NCBI GenBank assembly: GCA_903866355.1
Contig: CAIPNE010000714.1
Location: 62,001 to 126,000, forward strand
Length of the DNA stretch: 64,000 bases
Direction: 5' to 3'
Source of the DNA: an uncultured Gammaproteobacteria bacterium
Lineage (GTDB): Bacteria; Pseudomonadota; Gammaproteobacteria; Ga0077536
Below, in pieces: positions 7,931-16,179 of this stretch (the stretch's first letter is position 1; every line of letters starts with the position of its first letter). Position numbers and translations under genes: made by a program. Below the pieces are notes generated by a model, which saw only the letters and a list, made by a program, of their open reading frames with translations, was not told the DNA's origin and searched no databases.

Positions 7931-9279
7931 CAGGTACTCACAAAGGTGGCAGGATCGACCCAATCACCGGCCAGAGTGTTGGGTCGCTGGGCAGTAAGAC
8001 TGGTCGATACCGTGGACTCCTGGGCAGGAGCAGAATAGGCCACAGCGTATTCGGCCCAGTAGGTGGTCTTAGGATTGCTTGACACCTTAATAGGCAGCTT
8101 GTAGTGCAGATCGTCGGCAATGCCGCCTTGGGCTTGGACATTTATCTTTTTGTCTGCGATGTAAGCCGACTGACTTGCCCACGGGAACTGATACGGGCTA
8201 CGGTCGGGATTCAGAGCAGGGACCGCTAGTGGTGTGATGCCGTATTTGCCGCCGGGGTAATTGTCGGGAGCATCGGCCTTTTCGTAATTAATCCACTCAG
8301 TGTATGCCCCGGTGGACCGAAAGATTTCAAAGTTCGGCTCAGATTTGATTGAGCCGTCAGGCTGTAGCGTCCCGTAGGTAACGGAGTCGATGGGTGACCT
8401 TTCGCCGCCGCCAATCAGGTAGTAGTACGAATACTCGCTGGTGACGTTGAATGCAGCGTAGGGCGCTAATTGAGCGTTATCGGTGGCATCGAAGAGCCAC
8501 AGTTCGGATGGATTGAGGTTGAGGTTCAAGTCGGTGGAGGTCATCGTTTTGATGACCGGGCTGGCAACCACGCTCTTTTGGACTTCGTAGTATGTCGAAG
8601 TGGCGGCAATAGCTGAAATCTTCGCGGGCGCGAGCATCGACAAGCCACGAAGGTTGATGGAAATAATCGTGTCAACAGGAGTAATCCTGTCCAGCATGTC
8701 GCGCAGCAGCCGGAACTCTTCGGGCGACAACACATCCTTATGGGGGCGAACAGTCAGTTCGTTTCGGGCAGAGTACTGAGCGCGACCAAGGTTCTCCCCC
8801 AGGCCGAAGGCGTCGATGTATCGCCACGTCTCCAGAAGCGTGCAGTCGGTCCCGGTGGCAGCTTGCGAACACATCCGGACGCCTTGCGGAGTCCCACCTA
8901 GCGAGCAGGCAGCGAAGAAGTTTTTGATCCTGGCCCGATACCACGCATCCTTGACCCTGACTTCATTCCACTGATCCGACGTAAGCATGTCAGTCATTGG
9001 GCTGTACGAGTAGGACTCTGCCGGGGAGCGACCCAGGAAATTGATCTTAGAGAAGATGTAGTCCAGGTCATTGAAGTAAATCGTCTCCAGCGCGTTGGTG
9101 AGCCGCGCTAGGAAGGACTGGTTCAGTAGGCTCCCGGCCCCGGTGGTGCCACAGATGGAGTCAACGAACTTATAGAGCAGGGTGTCGGGAGTAGCCGTGT
9201 AGATCTGCTCATCGAAGTGAGCTAGCCGAAGCTCCGTAGAGATTGGCGGCAATACGGGGAAGGGGGCGACTGAAACCAT
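7930..9279 (-). CDS. Baseplate or tail protein (gpI-like by position)
   Basis: 449 aa. It starts one base after baseplate J ends and ends in a one-base overlap with the giant esterase-tail gene. In contractile tails the gene after J usually encodes the P2 gpI-like wedge protein linking baseplate to fibres. The N-terminal half (LLYKFVDSICGTTGAGSLLNQSFLARL ... IYFNDLDYIFSKINFLGR) is helical; the C-terminal half is beta-rich with Tyr/Ser repeats. No sequence motif proves the assignment, so it rests on synteny. Confidence 0.65.
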   Translation of the reverse strand: MVSVAPFPVLPPISTELRLAHFDEQIYTATPDTLLYKFVDSICGTTGAGSLLNQSFLARLTNALETIYFNDLDYIFSKINFLGRSPAESYSYSPMTDMLTSDQWNEVRVKDAWYRARIKNFFAACSLGGTPQGVRMCSQAATGTDCTLLETWRYIDAFGLGENLGRAQYSARNELTVRPHKDVLSPEEFRLLRDMLDRITPVDTIISINLRGLSMLAPAKISAIAATSTYYEVQKSVVASPVIKTMTSTDLNLNLNPSELWLFDATDNAQLAPYAAFNVTSEYSYYYLIGGGERSPIDSVTYGTLQPDGSIKSEPNFEIFRSTGAYTEWINYEKADAPDNYPGGKYGITPLAVPALNPDRSPYQFPWASQSAYIADKKINVQAQGGIADDLHYKLPIKVSSNPKTTYWAEYAVAYSAPAQESTVSTSLTAQRPNTLAGDWVDPATFVST

Positions 9280-9280
9280 T

Positions 9281-11086
9281 CTAGGTAGCAGCCTTCCGGA
9301 TGATCCTGACGTTGCGGTACATCATCACTTGGTTGTCGGCCAGCTTGAAGTCCTCCGTCCTGATGACATCCGGAACGGTGTCGGCAGAGTTGGTGAATAG
9401 CTGGATTCCGTAGTTGGTCGAGTTCTCTGCTGCCGTGGTCACCTTTACGTCCACCACACCCAGGCATTGCTGGACGGCCATGCAGATGTTCGACAGCTTG
9501 AAGCTGGCCCCAAAGTTCAGGCCCTGGAAATACTTCTGGAGCCGGTTGATGATTGCGCTGTTCACCACAGATATGGAATAGGCGCGGTCGTATTCGATAG
9601 ATAGGCACGGCTGGACGTACTGATAGTCAGCCTGGTGAACCAGCACATCTGTCGTGATCTGCTTGTTCTGTGCCACCAGCGAATTAACTACTTCCGGCAC
9701 GCGGTTATACACAAACTTCAGCGTGGTTTCGGTGCCGTTGGTGGGGCCTCTCCCCGACAGCCACTCAATGCCGCATATCTCGCGGTGGGAACCCGTCAGC
9801 AGAGTCGTGGTGTTGGCGTAATTCCTGGTCGTGGTCCGGATGACGTGGTAGTCAACCCCTTGGGTGTAAACAGAAGAGCCGATGGTGAGCTTTTCGGGGA
9901 AAGATACAATCGGAACACTGCCCAGCCTGATAAACCGACTGCTCAATGCAGGGGTGGAGTTGTCCCCGATCCGCTCAAAGTTCATGTTGTATAGCGGATC
10001 TGCGGACACCGCAGACAGCGTCTGCGCAGTGACTACGGTGCGCTCCGTTACAGGAAACGGATCAATTCCGTCTACAAAGATGTCTACCTTATTTGTAACC
10101 TTGTTGTCAGGATCATTTCGGGAGGCCGATGGGGTGTACTGGAACTCCACGTCCACTACGTCGCCAACCGACAGCGCACTTCCGGTAGACAGATTCAGGG
10201 TTGGCGTGGTGTAGCCCGACAGGCTGTAGTCAGTTTCGGGGACGTAGAAACGCTCCGTTGATTGCCCCAGGTCGGTGAAGACGCTGGCTCCGTCGCGCCA
10301 AATATGCTTGACGCCGCTGACGGGAATCGTAGTCGCGGTGTTCAGGATTTCGACCTGGGTCTTGTACAGCTTGATCGGGCCGACCACACTGGCGCGACTG
10401 ACGTTGACATTCTGCAAAGCCAGGGAAATGTACCAATCGCTCGTCCCGGCAATGTTGCGCAGCAGCGTGTCCTTGAACCGCTGGCGCAAAGCAGGATCTG
10501 TTTCGGTATCAACCCCTCCGGTCGTGGAGGCCAGGTTCGTGACGGTGGTAGCGCCAAGCTGGGCGCTGACGGCGGCGATGGAGTCGGGCGGCACATTCCC
10601 GACGCTGCCGACCACGGTACATTCCACCGGGATGTCAATGCTGTAGTTGCCCGACGTGAGGATCGCCGCCTGGGACGTGGAGAAGCTGATTGTCCCACTC
10701 GTCCCGGCCATACCTGGCTTGGTGGTGAACTGGGTACCGACCGGAATCGGAGTGTCTACACTGCTGGCAGTCTCTACCTTCATTCGGACCACCCCTTTGG
10801 AGGGGCGTCCCTGGAGCCGTCCGAAACCAAAAATCCCGACAAACTGCTCCAGTTCCAAACCGACTTTGGTGTCGATGTCCAGCAGCGAGCCGGTCAGGTA
10901 CTGGCTGATGTAGGCGGCAGAGATAGCCTCTGAGCAGGCGTCGATGATTTTCCGCTCAGGTGTACCAAGCTCGCAGGACAGGCCGGGAGCCGTGGTGTTC
11001 AGCGTGGCGATGATGGAGGCCGAAATGTCGGCAGGACTTTTAGGCACCTTGGGATACCGCAATCGTGGCTTGGGCATTATCGGCAT
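9281..11086 (-). CDS. Baseplate J-like protein
   Basis: 601 aa. The core matches the baseplate J family: a segment beginning VGSVGNVPPDSI, then TGGVDTETDPALRQRF with KDTLLRNIAGTS, the region that shapes the wedge ring around the tube. These proteins control the switch that triggers sheath contraction. The gene overlaps gp25/W upstream. Start choice is uncertain: ATG 11086 and ATG 11077 lack ribosome sites, and a GTG at 11047 would give an 8-base overlap (GTGCCTAA) like that seen at another junction here. Family call firm, N-terminus not. Confidence 0.9.
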   Translation of the reverse strand: MPIMPKPRLRYPKVPKSPADISASIIATLNTTAPGLSCELGTPERKIIDACSEAISAAYISQYLTGSLLDIDTKVGLELEQFVGIFGFGRLQGRPSKGVVRMKVETASSVDTPIPVGTQFTTKPGMAGTSGTISFSTSQAAILTSGNYSIDIPVECTVVGSVGNVPPDSIAAVSAQLGATTVTNLASTTGGVDTETDPALRQRFKDTLLRNIAGTSDWYISLALQNVNVSRASVVGPIKLYKTQVEILNTATTIPVSGVKHIWRDGASVFTDLGQSTERFYVPETDYSLSGYTTPTLNLSTGSALSVGDVVDVEFQYTPSASRNDPDNKVTNKVDIFVDGIDPFPVTERTVVTAQTLSAVSADPLYNMNFERIGDNSTPALSSRFIRLGSVPIVSFPEKLTIGSSVYTQGVDYHVIRTTTRNYANTTTLLTGSHREICGIEWLSGRGPTNGTETTLKFVYNRVPEVVNSLVAQNKQITTDVLVHQADYQYVQPCLSIEYDRAYSISVVNSAIINRLQKYFQGLNFGASFKLSNICMAVQQCLGVVDVKVTTAAENSTNYGIQLFTNSADTVPDVIRTEDFKLADNQVMMYRNVRIIRKAAT

Positions 11087-11456
11087 TGCGCACAGATACC
11101 GTGGCAGACACAGTGTCGTACGAAATAGCGACGTTAATGGCGTCGATGGAATACAGCAGTTCGGAATAGCTGTAGCGCTGAGGCGCAGCCTTCAGGCCCT
11201 GAAGCTGAACCGACTGGTAGTTCTGGAGGATGCGCAGCACTTCGCTCTGGATCTTGGAGCGGGTGTTGTCGGTAATGAGTGAACCAATGAAATCGGGCAG
11301 GACCGACCCCAGTTTGGGGTGGAACCTGTCGATGCCATACCGTTCGGTAACCCACAGGCAAAGGTCTTGTTTCAGCTTTTCGCTGCCGTAGACGATAGCC
11401 ATGGAGTTGCCGGTACGGACCAGATCCCCGTTGGCGATAGCCAAGCTGTACGTCAC
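11040..11456 (-). CDS. gp25/W-like baseplate wedge protein
   Basis: 138 aa from GTG 11456 behind GAGGAGGT. The segment NSMAIVYGSEKLKQDLCLWV with TERYGIDRFHPKLGS is the hallmark of the gp25-like (W) family, which sits at the sheath-baseplate junction and seeds sheath assembly. Typical family length is 110-150 aa. Placement right before baseplate J is the classic order in contractile tails and injection systems. Confidence 0.9.
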   Translation of the reverse strand: MTYSLAIANGDLVRTGNSMAIVYGSEKLKQDLCLWVTERYGIDRFHPKLGSVLPDFIGSLITDNTRSKIQSEVLRILQNYQSVQLQGLKAAPQRYSYSELLYSIDAINVAISYDTVSATVSVRNADNAQATIAVSQGA

Positions 11457-11507
11457 GGCTTTACCTCCTCATATCTTCTAGGAGGTCACCGGGGCGGGCA
11501 CAGGGTT

Positions 11508-13646
11508 CTAGTAGGCGTACAGCCAGACTCGACCGGCTGCCCCGGCCCCACTGTTTGTTCCCCCCACCAATACACCGTCTCCACCTGACCCACCGCCGCC
11601 GGGGGCGTTTCCGTTACCTGAAGCCGTGGTCGAAGCGGCACCGCCGCTGTAGGTTCTGTTATTGAATGTGTAGTTTCCCGGCGAACCACCATTTCTGGTG
11701 ACTGTGTAATAGAAATTAGCTGCACCACCAGCCGCTACGGTAGATGGGCTGCTCAAAGTAGAGTTGCCACCGGCACCCGGCGCTGCGCCGAAGGCGATCC
11801 CTGCGGGCGCTCCAGCACCCACCACCCCGCTAAGGGTGGTTACGGTCCAGCCGCCAGCAGGACGAGAAATAGTCACGCCCGACCAAGACCCCTGCTTGCC
11901 GCCGCCGCCGGTATTGAAGAAGGCACCGCCCTGCCCACCAGCACCGCCGCCGCCGACCATGACTACGTCGATCTTGGTACACCACGTCGGGATTGTGTAG
12001 TTGTACGCACCTGCTGTTGAGTAGATAGTCTCAGTTGGAATGTTGTAGTAGGCCGCGTTGGCTACCGAAGCGCTGCCGCCGGGGGTGGTGATGACCATGG
12101 ACTTCCACCCCACAGTCATGGTCGGCCACGCCAGAGCCAGCGAGGTCGTGCTGTTTACATAGATCGTGGCTGATGTGCCTCCCACCGTTACCGTTGTCTG
12201 GCCGGGGACGAAGCCACTGCCGGTAATGGTGACTTGAGTTCCTGACGTGACCTGTGTTGCCGACGTGCCGCTATAGGTCGGTGCTGCGTAGTAGGTGAAT
12301 ACGTTAGATCCGGTGACCGACCCGACAGAGTTAGTGATAACCAGGCTTTTTGCGCCTGCCGACGATATCGTGGGCACCTGAAAGCTCAACGAAGAAGTGC
12401 TGCTTATCGACAGCCCGATAACGGGAGCGCCGCCAAGCGTGACTGAAGTTCCGCTGATGAAGTTGCTTCCCGTAACGCTGATCGAATCCCCGGCCTTACC
12501 GCTGGGGGAAGAGATACCGGAGTAGGTCGGGGCCACAAGGGTGGTGAACACCCCGCCGCCGGTAACTGAACCCACCGGAGTGGTGATGACCACGTCTTTT
12601 GCCCCCGCAGAAAGCGAAGGAACCGTACAGGTCAGTGAGGTTCCCGATGCCACCGAAACATTCGTAGCGCTGACTCCACCGATAGTGACGGTGGTCGATC
12701 CGGATACGAAGTTGGTGCCGCCGATAGTGACTGTTGCTCCTGACCCTGCGCTGGTTGGAGAAATTGCGGTGTAGGTCGGTGCCCCCAAATAGTTGAAGGT
12801 TCCGGTAACCGACCCTCCCTTGGTGGTGATGACGATATTTTTAGTGCCAGGGAGAAGGGTCGGAATTGTGCAGGTCAACGATGTATTGGAGTTGACAGTT
12901 ACACCTACTGTTGCGCCGCCGATAGTAACTGTGGTGTCTCCCACCATGAAGTTTGTGCCGGTAACGGTGACAGCAGTTCCTGCGATGCCGGTATTGGGGG
13001 AAACGCTGGCGAAGGTCGGAACTCCGTAGTTGGTGAACACCCCGGTGCCCTTAACCGAAGATCCGGCAGTTGTGATGACAACGTCGAGGGTGACACTGCC
13101 GAATCCTTCAGGGATCTTGCACGTCAGCGATGTGCTTGATGAGACGCTGACGTTAGTAGCAGGCGGGAATCCGGTGACTCCGGTGACGCCGAAGGTCACA
13201 GCAGTATTCCCGACTACGAAGTTGGTTCCGGTGATCGTGACTGTAGTCCCGCCTCCACCGTTGATCGGAGAGATAGATGCATAGGTCGGGGATACGGCAT
13301 AAGTGAATCCCCCCGTCAGCGTTGCTGTCCCTCCAGCACCGGCAACCACAACATCTTTTGTGCCGGAAGTGGTCAGGGTAGGTACCTTACACACAATTTG
13401 AGCGGTACCTAGCACAGATACATTTGTGGCCGCTACGCCGCCAATGCTGACCGTAGAGCCTGCTACGAAGTTGCTGCCGTTAATAGCAATATCAGTTCCG
13501 GCAGTTCCTGAGCTTGGCGAGATTGTCGTAATGGTCGGGGGTGTTGAGGCGCTATACGCCTGCGTGGTGCCGACATAAATAGCCTGGACCGGGGTTGACC
13601 CCAGGTAAATCCCTGCGGCGCTGCTGCCGCCCTGGTAGATAGGCAT
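11508..13646 (-). CDS. Tail fibre or adhesin with tandem IPT/TIG repeats and a glycine-rich tip
   Basis: 712 aa. The N-terminal ~30 residues (AGIYLGSTPVQAIYVGTT) form a short attachment module seen in phage fibres. About seven Ig-like IPT/TIG repeats follow, each ~75-80 aa with the pattern SP..G..GT.VTITG.NFV.G.T.VT.GG. The last ~130 residues are glycine-rich (MVGGGGAGGQGG ... PGGGGSGGDG) and end RVWLYAY. Glycine-rich tips of this kind are known in phage adhesins, where they can pack as polyglycine-II sheets. It lies between the 607-aa fibre and gp25/W and is probably displayed on the baseplate. Receptor unknown. Confidence 0.8.
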   Translation of the reverse strand: MPIYQGGSSAAGIYLGSTPVQAIYVGTTQAYSASTPPTITTISPSSGTAGTDIAINGSNFVAGSTVSIGGVAATNVSVLGTAQIVCKVPTLTTSGTKDVVVAGAGGTATLTGGFTYAVSPTYASISPINGGGGTTVTITGTNFVVGNTAVTFGVTGVTGFPPATNVSVSSSTSLTCKIPEGFGSVTLDVVITTAGSSVKGTGVFTNYGVPTFASVSPNTGIAGTAVTVTGTNFMVGDTTVTIGGATVGVTVNSNTSLTCTIPTLLPGTKNIVITTKGGSVTGTFNYLGAPTYTAISPTSAGSGATVTIGGTNFVSGSTTVTIGGVSATNVSVASGTSLTCTVPSLSAGAKDVVITTPVGSVTGGGVFTTLVAPTYSGISSPSGKAGDSISVTGSNFISGTSVTLGGAPVIGLSISSTSSLSFQVPTISSAGAKSLVITNSVGSVTGSNVFTYYAAPTYSGTSATQVTSGTQVTITGSGFVPGQTTVTVGGTSATIYVNSTTSLALAWPTMTVGWKSMVITTPGGSASVANAAYYNIPTETIYSTAGAYNYTIPTWCTKIDVVMVGGGGAGGQGGAFFNTGGGGKQGSWSGVTISRPAGGWTVTTLSGVVGAGAPAGIAFGAAPGAGGNSTLSSPSTVAAGGAANFYYTVTRNGGSPGNYTFNNRTYSGGAASTTASGNGNAPGGGGSGGDGVLVGGTNSGAGAAGRVWLYAY

Positions 13647-15470
13647 TTACGTCACAATGTAGACGGTCGTAGATGACTTGGTGCCGATTGCGGCATACTG
13701 TGCAGCGGTTCCTGTCCACAGCGTGAGCGTTGCGGCGGTTCCGGCGCTGCTACCCTGGACATATCCGGCAGGGATTGATTGCAATGCACTATTTGCCAAG
13801 CTCAGCGACTGCTGGACAGCAGAAGTTAAGTCGGTAGAGGGGATGCCGCTACCGGGCCGGGTATAGGTTCCAGCACCCAGCGAAGTGAGCGCCGCCGACG
13901 TGCTGGCGGCAGTCAGCAAAGCACGCCCCGTAGCCGTCGAGTCGATAATCGTGCTGGCTGTCACCGACTGCAACGCAGTATCGGCCTTGCCCAGACTGGA
14001 CTGAACTGCTGAGGCCAGATCAGTCAGGGGGATGCCCGTGGAGGGCTTGGAGTAGCTTCCGACACCCAATGTGCTTCGGGCTGCTGCGGCGTCAAGTGCC
14101 GTCAGCAGAGCCTTGCCGGTTGTCGTAGCGTCGGTGATGTTGCTGGATGCGACGGTCTGCAAAGCACTGTCGGCCTTATTCAGGCTTGTCTGGATGCCGG
14201 TCGCAAGGTCGCCAAAGGGGACACCGCTGTTGGGCTTGGTGTAGGTTCCGGCACCCAGAGTGGTGCGTGCAGATCCGACATCGGCGGCAGTCAACAGAGA
14301 ACGGCCAGTCACCGTCGAGTCAGTAATGGCTGCGGCGTTCACCGACTGCAACGCAGTAGCTGCGGCGGCAAGTGCGGTCTGCACAGCGCTGGTCATGTCA
14401 TCGGAAGGGATGCCGTTGGACGGCCTGGAGTAGGTGCCGGTCCCGGCTCCGATAGCGGTGCGGGCGCTGGCCGAATCGACCGATGTCAAAAGTGCCCTGC
14501 CGACAACGGTCGAGTCCGTAATGTCGGATGCGGCGATGCTGGCGACATTTCCGGTGGTGGTCACGCCGATAAGGTTTCGGGCGGTAGCTGAATCGACAGC
14601 GGTCAGCAGGCTTCTTCCGACTGATGTTGAGTCGCTGATGCTCGTTGCGGTTGGAGCGTAGTTGCCCGCCAGGGCGGTGGACGATGTTGTCCCCAGCGTC
14701 AGATTGGAGGTTCCGGCACCAATAACGGCGCGGGCGGCTGCTGCTGACGCAGAAGTTATTAGACCTCGCCCCACCGATGTCGAGTCGCTGATACTGACAG
14801 AGGAAGGCGCATAGTTTCCTGCTAGAGCAGTGGTCGAGGTAGTGCCCAGCGCCAGATCGGATGTACCTGCGCCGATAGCGGTGCGGGCTGCCGCCGCCGT
14901 AGCTGCCGTCAGAACGGACCTGCCGGTTGCGGTGGAGTCAGAGATTCCCGCCGCGCTGACCGATTGCAGTGCGCTGTTGGCGGCAGCCAACGAGGTCTGT
15001 ACCGCCGTGGTGAAGTCCGTAGAGGGGATTCCTCCGGAGGGCTTGGAGTAAGTGCCTGCACCCAGTGCTGTGCGGCCCGCAGCCGCGTCTACAGCCACCA
15101 AGACGCCCTTGCCTACCGTGGTGGCCCCAATGGCGTCCTGGGCGGCGCTGGTAGTGGCAGCCTTTAGGACAGCCCTGCCGACCGCCGTGGAGTCCACGAT
15201 GTCGGTGGCGTTGATCGACGTACCCGTACCGATGCCCAGGACGGTGCGGGCGTCCTCAATCGTAAGGGCAGTCAGCAGCGAAACACCGACCGAAGAGGCA
15301 TCCCCCAGGTTGGCGGCACTAATGCCGTACGGAAGGTTCTGCCAGTTGGTCAGGCCGTCGCCGTACTTGAACTTGCGGGTGTCGGTTTCGTACCCCATTT
15401 CTCCGACAGCAAGGATTGGGTCGGCAGACACCCACTGGTCTGAAGTTCCCCGGCGGGGTTGGATCAGCAT
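13647..15470 (-). CDS. Tail fibre with Mtd-type N-terminal domain and long repeats
   Basis: 607 aa. Residues 1-50 (RRGTSDQW ... ADPILAVGEMGYETD ... FKYGDGLTNWQNLPYG) match the N-terminal baseplate-docking domain found in major tropism determinant and hyaluronidase-like tail fibres. The shaft consists of tandem repeats with the consensus ITDSTxxGRxLLTAxxxxxARTxLGAGTYxKP, alternating with SALQSV blocks. It ends in a short distal module. The architecture suits a trimeric fibre. It is adjacent to the IPT/TIG adhesin and shares its repeat with the upstream OB-like protein. Confidence 0.85.
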   Translation of the reverse strand: MLIQPRRGTSDQWVSADPILAVGEMGYETDTRKFKYGDGLTNWQNLPYGISAANLGDASSVGVSLLTALTIEDARTVLGIGTGTSINATDIVDSTAVGRAVLKAATTSAAQDAIGATTVGKGVLVAVDAAAGRTALGAGTYSKPSGGIPSTDFTTAVQTSLAAANSALQSVSAAGISDSTATGRSVLTAATAAAARTAIGAGTSDLALGTTSTTALAGNYAPSSVSISDSTSVGRGLITSASAAAARAVIGAGTSNLTLGTTSSTALAGNYAPTATSISDSTSVGRSLLTAVDSATARNLIGVTTTGNVASIAASDITDSTVVGRALLTSVDSASARTAIGAGTGTYSRPSNGIPSDDMTSAVQTALAAAATALQSVNAAAITDSTVTGRSLLTAADVGSARTTLGAGTYTKPNSGVPFGDLATGIQTSLNKADSALQTVASSNITDATTTGKALLTALDAAAARSTLGVGSYSKPSTGIPLTDLASAVQSSLGKADTALQSVTASTIIDSTATGRALLTAASTSAALTSLGAGTYTRPGSGIPSTDLTSAVQQSLSLANSALQSIPAGYVQGSSAGTAATLTLWTGTAAQYAAIGTKSSTTVYIVT

Positions 15471-15486
15471 GTCAGTTCATTCCTTC

Positions 15487-16179
15487 TCATGGCGTACCAC
15501 CCGTGACAAATATGTCTCCTGCACTTTCTGGTGTGCCACCGTCCAAATCTGCTCCCAGGCCGGGGCCGGAAACCGATCCACCACTGACAATCGGGTCGTC
15601 ATTCGGGGTCGTGGCGGTGCCGCCGCTGATACCGGAACCGGCCACCGAAAGCCCAAGAATGGACAGGACGGTGTTGACATCCGGCGCGGTCAGCAGGAGC
15701 CTCCCCAGCACGGTGGAGTCGGTGATGTTGTTCGACGGCATGGTTGACGGCGCTGATGAAATTGAGGTCCAGGTGCCGTTTGCTTCCTGCCGCTGAAGCG
15801 TGCCCCCGTTGTCGCGGTAAGCCACACCGTTGAGGGTCATGGTTTCGGCATTGATGTTGACCACCGACCCATTGATTTCGGTCGGTCCCCCCGCACCGAT
15901 CTGCGTCTGTCCCTGCGTCGGAGAGATAAGCTCCCCGGCTGTCTGATAGGGAATACGGGCATGCAGCCGCCACTCTCCGCGATGCCGGGAGACATACCAT
16001 TGCTCGCCCACTGCCGGGACAGACATCACCGACCCGACGTAATACCGGGTATTGATCCAGACTTCTGTCCCCTGCCGGGTGCGTCCGCAGGCTTTGTAGC
16101 TGGAAACATCAACCGACGTGATCGCCACGGCGTGAATGTTGACATCGTTGGGGCTTTGAGTGGTGTATCCGTTTATCAT
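15487..16179 (-). CDS. OB-fold-like baseplate spike protein with a fibre-type C-terminus
   Basis: 230 aa, ATGA overlap with the hub gene. Residues about 10-75 (VAITSVDVSSYKACGR ... VWINTRYYVGSVMSVPAVGEQWYVS) look like the OB domain of gpV/gp5-type spike proteins. The segment INGSVVNINAETMTLNG could be the start of a beta helix. The remainder carries one copy of the repeat seen in the adjacent fibre (ITDSTVLGRLLLTA) and ends in a Gly/Ser/Pro-rich tail. Role as spike or fibre adaptor is inferred from position after the hub. Confidence 0.65.
   Translation of the reverse strand: MINGYTTQSPNDVNIHAVAITSVDVSSYKACGRTRQGTEVWINTRYYVGSVMSVPAVGEQWYVSRHRGEWRLHARIPYQTAGELISPTQGQTQIGAGGPTEINGSVVNINAETMTLNGVAYRDNGGTLQRQEANGTWTSISSAPSTMPSNNITDSTVLGRLLLTAPDVNTVLSILGLSVAGSGISGGTATTPNDDPIVSGGSVSGPGLGADLDGGTPESAGDIFVTGGTP

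Noticed and set aside
13700..15200. Regularly spaced DNA repeats that could be mistaken for a CRISPR array
   Set aside because: The repeats keep a codon frame, differ between copies and encode the fibre shaft ITDST..GR.LLTA. No spacer-repeat uniformity or cas genes.
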